A stretch of DNA of 64,000 nucleotides. Origin: Aquabacter spiritensis (GTDB lineage: Bacteria; Pseudomonadota; Alphaproteobacteria; Rhizobiales; Xanthobacteraceae). This document shows positions 56,463 to 64,000 of the stretch, one piece after another; position 1 is the stretch's first letter, and every line of letters starts with the position of its first letter. A model generated the notes under the pieces. The model had not been told where the DNA came from. It was given only the letters and a program-made list of their open reading frames with translations, and did no database searches. Position numbers and translations under genes: made by a program. The stretch lies in the NCBI RefSeq assembly GCF_004346185.1, contig NZ_SMAI01000001.1, positions 496,001 through 560,000 on the forward strand, read 5' to 3'.

Positions 56463-57179
56463 ATGAGTTTCCGCGCCACCGTCCTCACCTTGTATCCGGA
56501 GATGTTCCCCGGGCCGCTCGGCCATGCCTTGGCCGGGCGCGCGCTCGCGTCCGGCCTCTGGGCGCTCGCCGCGGTGCAGATCCGCGACTTCGCACTCGAC
56601 CGCCACCGCTCGGTCGACGACACGCCCGCCGGCGGCGGACCCGGCATGGTGATGCGCGCCGACGTCCTCGCCCGCGCCATCGATGCCGCCGCCCCGCCGG
56701 AGGATCCGCGCCCGCGCCTGCTGATGACGCCGCGCGGCCGGCCTTTGACCCAGGCGCGGGTCGCCGCGCTGGCGGCGGGACCGGGCGCGGTGATCGTCTG
56801 CGGGCGGTTCGAGGGGGTAGACGAACGCATCGTCGCCGCGCGCGGCCTGGAGGAGGTCTGCGTCGGCGATGTGGTGCTGTCGGGTGGCGAGAGCGCGGCA
56901 TTGCTCCTGCTCGACGCCTGTGTCCGGCTGATCCCGGGCGTCATGGGCAAGAGCGAGAGCGGAAGCGACGAGAGCTTTTCGGACGGCCTGCTCGAATATC
57001 CCCAATATACCCGGCCCCAAAGCTTCGAGGGGATGGCAATTCCCGAGATCCTGTCGTCCGGCGACCATGCCCGGATCCGCGCCTGGCGCCGGGCGCAGGC
57101 GGAAGCGACGACGCGCGCGCGTCGGCCCGACCTCCTCGCGGCGGCGCGCCATGACGGCCCGATGAAGGAATCCACATGA
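56463..57179 (+). CDS. trmD: tRNA (guanine-N1-)-methyltransferase TrmD
   Basis: TrmD methylates G37 next to the anticodon of tRNAs reading CNN codons, using a deep-knot SAM site, and prevents frameshifts. The 238-residue protein shows [61 protein letters not shown] and [17 protein letters not shown], all TrmD marks. The usual rpsP and rimM genes are not upstream; the STAS gene is. rplS follows after 118 bp. Confidence 0.96.
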   Translation: MSFRATVLTLYPEMFPGPLGHALAGRALASGLWALAAVQIRDFALDRHRSVDDTPAGGGPGMVMRADVLARAIDAAAPPEDPRPRLLMTPRGRPLTQARVAALAAGPGAVIVCGRFEGVDERIVAARGLEEVCVGDVVLSGGESAALLLLDACVRLIPGVMGKSESGSDESFSDGLLEYPQYTRPQSFEGMAIPEILSSGDHARIRAWRRAQAEATTRARRPDLLAAARHDGPMKEST

Positions 57180-57297
57180 CAGGCGCCGCGTTCTGCGATA
57201 TAGGCCGCCCCGTCCCTTAACTTAAAACGACACGATGTGGCGCCGGGGCGCGGGTCCGGAAGGATCCGGCATTGGCGACCGCTTAAAGGTTGGCGAC

Positions 57298-57723
57298 ATG
57301 AACATCATCCAGACCCTTGAGGCCGAGCAGGCAGCCCGGCTCTCCGAGAAGCGCCCGGTTCCTGAATTCCAGCCCGGCGACACCGTCATTGTGAACGTGA
57401 GGGTGGTCGAAGGCGAACGCACCCGCGTCCAGGCCTATGAAGGCGTGGTCATCGCGCGGTCGGGCGGCGGCCTGAACGAGAATTTCACGGTGCGCAAGAT
57501 TTCTTACGGCGAAGGCGTGGAGCGCGTCTTCCCGGTCCACTCCCCGCTGATCGATTCGATCAAGCTGGTGCGCCGCGGCAAGGTGCGCCGCGCGAAGCTC
57601 TATTATCTGCGCGACCGCCGCGGCAAGTCCGCCCGCATCGCCGAGCGTGTCGACCGCGCGGCCGATGCCCGGCGCGCCGAGGCGAAGAAGGCCCGGTCCG
57701 CGCCGCAGCCCGCCGCGGAGTGA
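57298..57723 (+). CDS. rplS: 50S ribosomal protein L19
   Basis: A 141-residue ribosomal protein at the 30S-50S interface. It reads [20 protein letters not shown] at the start and carries [40 protein letters not shown] and [20 protein letters not shown]. The C-terminal 25 residues are Ala/Arg/Lys-rich, an extension common in alphaproteobacteria. ATG 57298 begins at the family N-terminus; the longer open frame to the left is unsupported. A small stem (CCGGA-AGGA-TCCGG, 57256-57269) lies in its leader. It ends at a strong terminator. Confidence 0.98.
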   Translation: MNIIQTLEAEQAARLSEKRPVPEFQPGDTVIVNVRVVEGERTRVQAYEGVVIARSGGGLNENFTVRKISYGEGVERVFPVHSPLIDSIKLVRRGKVRRAKLYYLRDRRGKSARIAERVDRAADARRAEAKKARSAPQPAAE

Positions 57724-57754
57724 TCGCCGCGGCTGCTGCCGCGCGCTCTTCAAG

Positions 57755-57785
57755 AACGCCGCCGGCTTCCCGGCGGCGTTTTTTT
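57755..57785 (+). terminator. Intrinsic terminator of trmD-rplS
   Basis: Perfect 11-bp arms AACGCCGCCGG (57755-57765) and CCGGCGGCGTT (57770-57780) with a CTTC tetraloop, running into seven consecutive T residues (57779-57785). This is the clearest terminator of the window. The convergent glycosyltransferase-like gene ends four bases further on. Confidence 0.95.
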
Positions 57786-57788
57786 GTC

Positions 57789-58709
57789 TCAATCGGTGGG
57801 GGCGATCGGCACCGCGCCCGCCATGAGCCGTGCGAACAGACCATCCGGATCGGCCTCATAGGCCCGCCGCACCCGCGCGAGCGCCGCCGCCCCGCCGCCG
57901 CGATGGCCGGCGCCGCCGACATGCAGAAAGCCGTCCACCAAAAGGAACGGCTCCGGCGCGCCGACCTCGGGATCCTCGAGCAGGACCTGGAAGGTCCGGG
58001 CGCGGCCGATGTCCGAGGGCGCCAGCCGCCGGTAGAGGACACGCCAATTCTGCCCCCCGGTATCGAGGCCGCGCGGCGTGTCGGTGCCGAAATCGAGCTT
58101 CAGGCCGGCGACGGCGGAGAAATCGAACAGGCTGAAGCCGGGCCAGAGATACCAGGCCCCCCGTGGGCCCCGGCGCACCATGCCGTGGATCGGGTGGTGC
58201 GCGACCCGCGCCGCGAGATCGTCCGGCACCAGGGGGACGAGATCATGATCGAGCAGCGCGAACCCGCTCGGCCGGCTCGGCCGGATCAGGTTGCGCCAGA
58301 CCCAGTTGAGCGCGACGGCGTGGGAGCGCGACGCGTTGCCGCGCGAACCGATCGCCGGCGGGCGCGGAAGCGCGCAATAGACATGCCCGCGTGCCGCGCA
58401 CAAAGCAGCGATCCGCGCCCGCGCCGCGGGATCGTCGGAATTGTCGCACACCACCAGCGGCACCCCGGGATGCACGCGCGCAAGCCCCTGCGACAGCAGG
58501 GCCACGGCCTCGGGAAGGTTGAAGGCGATGGTGAAAGCAACGAACCGCCCGTCCAGCCCGGCAAGCTCCCGCGCCAGGGCCGCATGGCCCGCGGCGGGCC
58601 GGCGCGCATAATAGGCGTCCACCGCCACGTTGCGCAGCCGCCGCACGCCGTGCGCGAGCGGCGCCGCGCGCGCCCATTCGCCGAGGGAATAGTCCGGTAG
58701 ATCCCGCAT
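57789..58709 (-). CDS. Glycosyltransferase-like protein of unknown specificity
   Basis: A 306-residue soluble protein with GT-A-like features: RFVAFTIAFNLPEAVALLSQ and PLVVCDNSDDPAARARIAAL early (nucleotide-sugar fold), RGNASRSHAVALNWVW in the middle, and FALLDHDLVPLVPDDLAARV, whose DHD could be the metal-binding DxD. The later GQNWRVLYRRLAPSDI and FLLVDGFLHVGGAG are also reminiscent of transferases. ATG 58709 is chosen; an in-frame TTG at 58745 is an alternative, and neither has a strong Shine-Dalgarno. It is divergent from the large DUF4091-like gene and could share a polysaccharide pathway with it. Confidence 0.6.
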   Translation of the reverse strand: MRDLPDYSLGEWARAAPLAHGVRRLRNVAVDAYYARRPAAGHAALARELAGLDGRFVAFTIAFNLPEAVALLSQGLARVHPGVPLVVCDNSDDPAARARIAALCAARGHVYCALPRPPAIGSRGNASRSHAVALNWVWRNLIRPSRPSGFALLDHDLVPLVPDDLAARVAHHPIHGMVRRGPRGAWYLWPGFSLFDFSAVAGLKLDFGTDTPRGLDTGGQNWRVLYRRLAPSDIGRARTFQVLLEDPEVGAPEPFLLVDGFLHVGGAGHRGGGAAALARVRRAYEADPDGLFARLMAGAVPIAPTD

Positions 58710-58929
58710 CGCGGATCTTTTCGGGGGCGGCTTGCGCCGCGTCAAGCGGACGGGCGCGGATGCGTCGCCGCCCTTTGCCCCGCGCCGCGATCCGGGTACA
58801 TGGAGGCGGCGGCTTTGGTGCCGATCCGGGCCGCAGATCGGACGGTGGCGTCGAAAGCTGGATCCAGGACAGCTTCGGCCTTAGGTTTCCCGGGCCGGGA
58901 TCATGTCGGCATCCCGAAGGGAGAATGCG

Positions 58930-61900
58930 ATGGGGGGATTGCGCACCTGGTTCAGCGGCTTCGCCTGGGGTCTGATGATCGGCGGGATCGCCGCTGGCGT
59001 CGGCGCGACCTTGCTGTTCCGGCCTGACGTGATCGAGCGCCTGCGCGCCGAGCGCCCGCTGCACGCGCTCGCGCCGACCGCGCCCGGCGGTCCGCCCCCC
59101 GCGGCGGTGCCCCAAGCCGCCGCACCCCAAGCCGCCGCACCCCGAGCCGCCGCACCGCAAGCCCCGAGGCCGGCGGCCGATCTCGCCCCCTTCTTCGTGA
59201 ACACCACCACCAAGGAGCCACTCGACAAGGGCTTCGCGCCGCCCCGCGCCTTCGCACCGACCGACGATCTGGTGATTCGCGGCACCAATTCCACGACCCA
59301 GCCGGTTCTGCTCGCGGTGCGCATCGACGATGCCGCCTCCAAGAACTGGATGACCAATTTCAACACCGACACGAATGTCGCCCCCGGCGCGTTCGTGATG
59401 CGCGTGCCGCTCGACAACCTGCCGACGCCGAGCGGCACCCAGCTCGACGTCAATGCGATCGCGCGCTTCATCGTCTTCACCGAACAAGGCCAGCCGCCCC
59501 TCGCCATCGCCAGCGTTGCGATCGAGCGCCGGGCCGCCGCGGCCCCGGCCGGAGGCGGGGAAAACGTCGCGCGCGACGGACAGTCCTGGCTGAAGGGGGC
59601 GCGGCTGACGGCGACGCAGGATTTTTCGCCCCCTCTCGCCTTCACGCCGGAACAGGAACTGGTCGTCACCGGGACGAACACCGGCAGCGGCCCGGTGACG
59701 ATCTATCTGCGCATCGACGACGTGAATTCGTCCAATTGGTATTCGCGCGCCAATGCTTCGGCGACCTTTCCGCCCGGCCCGTTCGTGCTGCGCGCGCCGG
59801 TCTCGTCCTGGGTGACCCCGTCCAAGGCCCGCCTCGACCGGACGAAAGTGAAGCGCATCGTCGTCTCCAATGGCGAGGGCGAAGGGCCGATCCGGATCGA
59901 CGCCTTGAGCGTCGAGGCGGCTTCTCCGGTCCCGGCCGACGCGCTGGCGTTGCGCTTTGCGCCGAATTCGGAAATCCAGGTACCCGGCTTCGAGACCGTG
60001 CTGCCGAACGATCCGCGCCTGTCGAAGCCGGCCGGCATCCTGATCCGCACCCAGAACGACCCGCTCTTGTCGAGCGGCCTCAACCAGATCGAGACCGTCA
60101 CCATTCCCTGGACCAAGAGCGACGTCGCGACCGTCTCGCTCTGGACCGAGGATCAAGGCGAGTGGGAATATTTCCCGCACTCCCTGAACCGCACCATCAT
60201 CATCAACGGTCAGACCGTTCTGAACCAGAGCCTGACGCCGGGCGAATGGGTCGACCAAGTCTATAAACGCGGCCTGTGGAAGGAAGCCATGATCGATGGC
60301 GGGCCGTGGGAGATCTATGCCCGCGACCGCGCCGGGCTGATCACCGCGACGGTGCCGGTGATCGACGGCAAGATCGTGGTTCAGCTCGAATCCGATCAGC
60401 CCCCCAATAACGGCTATCTCGCCGCCATGGTGATCGAGCCGGGCAACAGCGAAGCGGCCGTCGACGCGGTCGAGGCGTGGCGCCGCACGCGCTATCTCGA
60501 ACGCTGGCCGGTGGTCGACAAGCCGGTCGATCCCGCGCTCGCGACCGGCGTAACGCTGCGCATCCTGCCGGCCGGCGCGCCGCGCAGCCAGCACCCGTTC
60601 TGGGATCCCGCTTTGCCCTTCCAGGCGAATTTCCGCGCCCCGCGCGGCGGCGTCGTCTCGCTCGACTTCCTCGCCTTCTCGGACCAGGACGACCTGCTCC
60701 CCGATGTCTCGGTGACCGCACCCGACGGCATCACCCCGCTCGTGCGCTGGGGCAAATGGACCTATATGCGCCGCGGCGGGGGCGAGAACAGCCTCAGCAT
60801 CACCGCCGACGTGCTGGAGGGCGACCTTTCGCACATGCGGATCGTCAGCGGCGTGCCGCGCCGGCTGAACGTCACCTTCACCGTGCCGCAGACCGCCCGC
60901 GGCACCCTCCCGGTCTCGCTGGCGCTGGACATTGCCGGCGTCCGGGTCGAAGCGCGCGCGCTGGTGGAGGTCGTGCCCGTCACGCTGCCGCAGGCCGACC
61001 GGCCGATCGGCTATTATATGGCGGCGCCGAATTGGGAATTGTGGTTCCCCCCCACCCCCGACCAGGTCGACCGGGGCATGGCCTGCGACTATGCCGCGCT
61101 GCGCGCCTTCGGCATCACCGGCATCTCGCCTGAACTCGTCGCCCCGACCCCCGACAAGCTCGCGCGCTACGTGCAGCAGATGAGCCTTGTCCGGCAGGCC
61201 GGCTTTACCGCCCCCTATTTCGACTATACGTCGGTCAAATACCTGCAGCACGGCGCCGGCTTCTCCAAGATCGGGCCGAGCATCGCCTCCGCCCAGCGCG
61301 CGCTGGCGGCGGCCGGCGTCGCCAATCCGCTCTGGTCGATCGCCGATGAGCCGGAAATCGGCGATGCCACCTTCCGCGACATGAAGGGGATCCGCGACGC
61401 GATCAAGGCGTCGGCGCCGGATGCCGCGGTCGCCGGCCAGCTCAACAGCACCAAGCAGCGCAGCCTCGTGACCCTGTTCGACACCGCGCTCGTGAACAAC
61501 GGCTACGGCGTCAGCGCCGCCAATTTCCAGCAGATGCGCGCCCAGAAAATCACCCCCTGGATGTACAACATGCCCGACTTCCGGGCGGCGGCCGGCTTCT
61601 TCCTGTGGCGCACCGGCGCCAGCGGCTATCTGCAATGGCACGGCCGCGCGTGGACCGGAGATCCGCGCGACCCGACCGACGGGCGCGAATCCGATTATGC
61701 CATGCTGCCGCTCAGCGGCGACCGCTGCCAGCCGGCCCCGACCATCGACGCTCTGGTCATCACCACCAGTGAGGGGATAGAAGATCTGCGCTGGCTCCTG
61801 TGGCTCGACGATCGCGCCACGGGCGATTCGAAGGCGCGCGCGCTGAAGGAAGCGATCGCGGAGGCGGTCCCTGGGGATTGGGATTCGTTCGAGAAGCGGC

Positions 61901-61965
61901 CGCCGTCTTTGACGGCGCTGCGCGACAGGATCATCGATTTCGCCCTCGCCGCCTCAGGCGGGTGA
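58930..61965 (+). CDS. Membrane-anchored DUF4091/GH123-like putative glycoside hydrolase
   Basis: A 1011-residue protein with one N-terminal membrane helix (about 7-30), an Ala/Pro linker with repeated AAPQAAAP units (about 45-85), and two tandem beta modules of about 115 residues (about 85-205 and 210-330). Each module contains a GTN-T-LRIDD-S-NW pattern. A further beta region (about 330-680) precedes a catalytic-barrel-like part (about 690-1000) with LWSIADEPEIGDATFRDMK, the acidic D-E pair expected for this hydrolase class. It should act outside the membrane on a polysaccharide. ATG 58930 has GGGAG six bases upstream; ATG 58903 is an alternative. Substrate unknown. Confidence 0.7.
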   Translation: MGGLRTWFSGFAWGLMIGGIAAGVGATLLFRPDVIERLRAERPLHALAPTAPGGPPPAAVPQAAAPQAAAPRAAAPQAPRPAADLAPFFVNTTTKEPLDKGFAPPRAFAPTDDLVIRGTNSTTQPVLLAVRIDDAASKNWMTNFNTDTNVAPGAFVMRVPLDNLPTPSGTQLDVNAIARFIVFTEQGQPPLAIASVAIERRAAAAPAGGGENVARDGQSWLKGARLTATQDFSPPLAFTPEQELVVTGTNTGSGPVTIYLRIDDVNSSNWYSRANASATFPPGPFVLRAPVSSWVTPSKARLDRTKVKRIVVSNGEGEGPIRIDALSVEAASPVPADALALRFAPNSEIQVPGFETVLPNDPRLSKPAGILIRTQNDPLLSSGLNQIETVTIPWTKSDVATVSLWTEDQGEWEYFPHSLNRTIIINGQTVLNQSLTPGEWVDQVYKRGLWKEAMIDGGPWEIYARDRAGLITATVPVIDGKIVVQLESDQPPNNGYLAAMVIEPGNSEAAVDAVEAWRRTRYLERWPVVDKPVDPALATGVTLRILPAGAPRSQHPFWDPALPFQANFRAPRGGVVSLDFLAFSDQDDLLPDVSVTAPDGITPLVRWGKWTYMRRGGGENSLSITADVLEGDLSHMRIVSGVPRRLNVTFTVPQTARGTLPVSLALDIAGVRVEARALVEVVPVTLPQADRPIGYYMAAPNWELWFPPTPDQVDRGMACDYAALRAFGITGISPELVAPTPDKLARYVQQMSLVRQAGFTAPYFDYTSVKYLQHGAGFSKIGPSIASAQRALAAAGVANPLWSIADEPEIGDATFRDMKGIRDAIKASAPDAAVAGQLNSTKQRSLVTLFDTALVNNGYGVSAANFQQMRAQKITPWMYNMPDFRAAAGFFLWRTGASGYLQWHGRAWTGDPRDPTDGRESDYAMLPLSGDRCQPAPTIDALVITTSEGIEDLRWLLWLDDRATGDSKARALKEAIAEAVPGDWDSFEKRPPSLTALRDRIIDFALAASGG

Positions 61966-62044
61966 GGCAACCACCCGTCCGAACCGCCGGGGTGGGGAGT
62001 GGTCCGCTCCTTGCCTGTCGGCGACACCACGGTCACGATCGGTC

Positions 62045-62635
62045 ATGGCGAACGAGCTTTCCCTGCGCATCGTCATCGTCGACGACAGCCCCGTCCGGGC
62101 GGCCATCCTCAGCGAGGGGCTGCAGGAGGCGGGATTCCACAACGTGTTGCGCATCGAGGGGGTCAACAACCTGCTCGGGCGGATCTACGCCATCGATCCC
62201 GACGTGATCCTGATCGACCTGGAAAATCCCAGCCGCGACACGATCGAGCAGATGTTCCAGATGAGCCGCGAGGTGAAGCGGCCGGTGGCGATGTTCGTCG
62301 ACCAGTCGGACAGCGCGACCATCGAGGAGGCGATCGCCGCCGGTGTCGCCTCCTACGTCGTCGACGGGCTGCGCAAGGACCGGGTGCGGCCGATCCTCGA
62401 GACCACGATCTCACGCTACCGCGCCTTCGCCCGGCTGCGCGAGGAATTGGAGGAGGCCCGCAGCCAGCTCGAGGAGCGCAAGCTCGTCGACCGCGCCAAG
62501 CTGATCCTCATGCGGGCGAAGAATGTCGACGAGCAGACCGCCTACGGCCTGATCCGCCGGACCGCGATGAACGAGAAGAAGCGGCTTGCCGAGATCGCCC
62601 AATCCATCATCACAGCCGCGGAGCTCCTGCGATGA
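62045..62635 (+). CDS. nasT: ANTAR-domain antiterminator NasT
   Basis: A two-domain regulator of nitrate/nitrite assimilation. The 196-residue protein has a receiver-like domain (about 1-125: RIVIVDDSPVRAAIL, VILIDLENPSRDTIEQM) and a C-terminal ANTAR RNA-binding domain (about 135-195: LVDRAKLILMRAKNVDEQTA and AMNEKKRLAEIAQSIITA). In relatives, free NasT binds a two-hexaloop leader RNA and prevents termination of nas genes; NasS holds it until nitrate or nitrite is present. The stop overlaps the nasS start by four bases. No two-hexaloop leader or nas enzyme genes are seen in the window. Confidence 0.93.
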   Translation: MANELSLRIVIVDDSPVRAAILSEGLQEAGFHNVLRIEGVNNLLGRIYAIDPDVILIDLENPSRDTIEQMFQMSREVKRPVAMFVDQSDSATIEEAIAAGVASYVVDGLRKDRVRPILETTISRYRAFARLREELEEARSQLEERKLVDRAKLILMRAKNVDEQTAYGLIRRTAMNEKKRLAEIAQSIITAAELLR

Positions 62636-63765
62636 GACGCCTCGCCATGGGCTTCATTCCCCTGACAGACGCCGCCGTTCTGATCGCCGCGGCGGAACGC
62701 GGCTTCTCGATGGCGGAGGGGATCGAGATCGACCTGCACCGCGAGGTGTCCTGGGCGAACATCCGCGACAAAGTGAATGTCGGGCTGCTCGACGGCGCCC
62801 ATATGCTCGGGCCGCTCGCCATTGCCTCCTCGCTCGGGCTCGGCCATGTGCGGGTGCCCCTGGTGGTGCCGTTCGCGCTGAACCTCAATGGCAGCGCCAT
62901 CACCATCGCGCGCGGCGTCTATGAGGAGATGGGGGAGACGGGCGAAGACCTGTCGAGCGGCCTTGGTGCGGCGCGCGCGCTCGGAAAGGTCGTCCTGGCG
63001 CGCAAGGCCCAAGGGCGCGACCCGCTCACCTTCGCGGCGGTCTATGCCTTCTCCACCCATACCTATCTGATCCGGCATTTCCTCAAGGCCGGCGGCGTCG
63101 ATCCCGACCGCGACGTGCGCCTCGTGGTCGTCCCGCCGCCCTTCATGGCGGAAAGCCTGCGCAACGGCCTCATCCACGGCTTTTCGGTCGGCAGCCCGTG
63201 GAACAGCGTGGCGGTGGATGCGGATGTCGGACGGATCGCGGTGCTGGGCGCGGAGATTTTCGGCTGGGTCCCGGAGAAGGTGCTCGGCGTCCATGCCCGC
63301 TTCGTCAAGACCGAGCCGGACCTGCTGCGCCGCCTGGTGCGCGCGCTGCACTCCGCCGCGCGCTGGTGCGAGGATCCCGCAAACCACGAAGACCTCGCCC
63401 GTCTGCTGGGCGAGCCGCGCCATTTGAACCTTCCCGCCGACGTCCTGCGCCGCACGCTGGACGGCCGGCTTCACACCGCGCCGGGGGGCGCGCTGCGCGT
63501 CCATCCCGATTATCTGATCCTCCACCGCGACAATGCCAACCGGCCCTCGCGCGACCATGCGCTGTGGATCTACAGCCAGATCGTGAAGTCGGGCCAAGGC
63601 GAATGGACGCGCGATGCCGCCCGCGAGGCGGTCGGGGTCTACCGCCCGGATCTCTACGACGCCGCCGTCGGCCCGCAGCCGGAGCCCGCCGACCGGGTCC
63701 CCGACTGCGTCGCCACCCAGTTCGGCGAGACCTTCGATGCGGAGCGCTTTCTTCAGAACACGTAG
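62632..63765 (+). CDS. nasS: Nitrate/nitrite sensor NasS
   Basis: A 377-residue cytoplasmic relative of nitrate-binding proteins (NrtA/CmpA family) without a signal peptide, as expected for NasS. Visible: RLAMGFIPLTDAAVLIAAAE, DGAHMLGPLAIASSLGLG, LNLNGSAITIA, VVVPPPFMAESLRNGLIHGF and VGSPWNSVAVD, which form the ligand cleft. It sequesters NasT when nitrate and nitrite are absent. The order T then S is inverted relative to many nasS-nasT operons but occurs. The 3' end overlaps the end of the convergent outer-membrane protein gene by 13 bp. Confidence 0.93.
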   Translation: MRRLAMGFIPLTDAAVLIAAAERGFSMAEGIEIDLHREVSWANIRDKVNVGLLDGAHMLGPLAIASSLGLGHVRVPLVVPFALNLNGSAITIARGVYEEMGETGEDLSSGLGAARALGKVVLARKAQGRDPLTFAAVYAFSTHTYLIRHFLKAGGVDPDRDVRLVVVPPPFMAESLRNGLIHGFSVGSPWNSVAVDADVGRIAVLGAEIFGWVPEKVLGVHARFVKTEPDLLRRLVRALHSAARWCEDPANHEDLARLLGEPRHLNLPADVLRRTLDGRLHTAPGGALRVHPDYLILHRDNANRPSRDHALWIYSQIVKSGQGEWTRDAAREAVGVYRPDLYDAAVGPQPEPADRVPDCVATQFGETFDAERFLQNT

Positions 63766-64000
63766 TTGATCGTGACCGTAAGGGCCTGATTGTCCACCGT
63801 GCCGGAATAGGTTCCCGCCGACAGACCCGAAAAGGCGGTCGTCGGATAGACCGTGTCGAATTGGTTGGCGAACGTGTTCGTGCTGGTCGCCGAGGCTGTG
63901 TAGGAATAGCTCAGGTCCAGGAACCAGGACGGCGCGAAAAAATAGGTCACGCCCGCCATGGCCGTTGCGCCCCACACCCAGTTGGAGGCCGAGAAGAAAC
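63753..64000 (-). CDS. Outer-membrane beta-barrel protein, 3' part (5' part outside window)
   Basis: Open to the right window edge; 81 codons plus stop are visible. The sequence alternates polar and aromatic/aliphatic residues (FFSASNWVWGATAMAGVTYF, PSWFLDLSYSYTASATS) and ends in LTVTINYVF, with the terminal Phe needed for barrel assembly by BAM. This fits the small Omp25/OmpW-like eight-stranded barrels frequent in Hyphomicrobiales. The start and signal peptide lie outside. It overlaps nasS tail to tail. Confidence 0.8.
   Translation of the reverse strand, partial: FFSASNWVWGATAMAGVTYFFAPSWFLDLSYSYTASATSTNTFANQFDTVYPTTAFSGLSAGTYSGTVDNQALTVTINYVF

Noticed and set aside
58243-61641. A 1132-codon open frame on the - strand
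   Set aside because: It is antisense to the DUF4091-like gene, which has a signal anchor, domain repeats and a good ribosome site. The antisense frame shows only low-complexity Arg/Ala/Gly sequence.
63766-63977. A complete small protein starting at the GTG at 63977
   Set aside because: The frame continues to the window edge with barrel-like sequence, so the GTG is internal and the gene is simply cut by the window.

Overview
The window is GC-rich, dense chromosomal DNA from an alphaproteobacterium, most likely of the order Hyphomicrobiales. Supporting this are the malonate-type matA/matB genes with a TRAP transporter, Rhizobiales-type YggT and accA neighbours, a nasT-nasS pair, and frequent ATGA/GTGA start-stop overlaps. 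The genus cannot be fixed from sequence reading alone. I found no tRNA, rRNA, intact insertion sequence, prophage or CRISPR array.

Layout. (1) 0-4.5 kb: the end of a chemotaxis operon (cheW, a CheY-like receiver, cheB, cheR), facing a receiver protein with GAF-like domains. (2) 4.7-13.4 kb: a GMC oxidoreductase and a GntR/FCD regulator on the minus strand, diverging from a malonate operon (malonyl-CoA decarboxylase, malonyl-CoA synthetase, TRAP genes dctPQM). An imperfect palindrome lies between the two sides. (3) 13.4-20.4 kb, minus strand: two transglutaminase-fold proteins around an ATP-grasp/alpha-E fusion, the cluster that elsewhere accompanies the Anbu peptidase. (4) 20.5-25.0 kb: an RND efflux pump and its lipoprotein adaptor. 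(5) 25.4-32.4 kb: housekeeping genes secA (with a clear terminator), an L,D-transpeptidase lipoprotein, accA, a small disordered protein, yggT and a DUF167 gene. (6) 32.9-39.6 kb: a 2233-residue autotransporter with Gly-rich repeats. It has an AT-rich upstream region with a promoter candidate, a perfect palindrome and a 26-codon leader ORF. Beyond lies an 826-bp gene-poor stretch with a possible gene relic. (7) 40.4-44.3 kb: a SnoaL-like gene plus TetR regulator, a GlcD-type FAD oxidoreductase and an MFS carrier.

(8) 44.5-56.4 kb is the most unusual region. Around a divergent promoter region at about 48.1-48.36 kb sit four small membrane sensor-like units in mirror order: A and B leftward, C and D rightward. 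B resembles C and A resembles D. Unit A is translationally coupled to a HAMP/SpoIIE-type PP2C phosphatase. Unit D is fused to an MFS transporter. The rightward operon continues with a Tat-exported ABC-type binding protein that has no permease or ATPase here, a GNAT acetyltransferase and a divergent alanine racemase. An RsbW-like HATPase, a Na/Pi-cotransporter-like protein and a STAS antagonist follow. The three partner-switching components (phosphatase, kinase-type HATPase, STAS) are thus in one neighbourhood with candidate sensors and transporters, but no sigma factor is visible.

(9) 56.5-57.8 kb: trmD and rplS, ending at a textbook terminator, without rpsP/rimM immediately upstream. (10) 57.8-64.0 kb: a glycosyltransferase-like protein, a membrane-anchored DUF4091/GH123-like protein with two tandem beta modules, the nitrate/nitrite sensor-antiterminator pair nasT-nasS, and the 3' part of an outer-membrane beta-barrel gene that overlaps nasS tail to tail.
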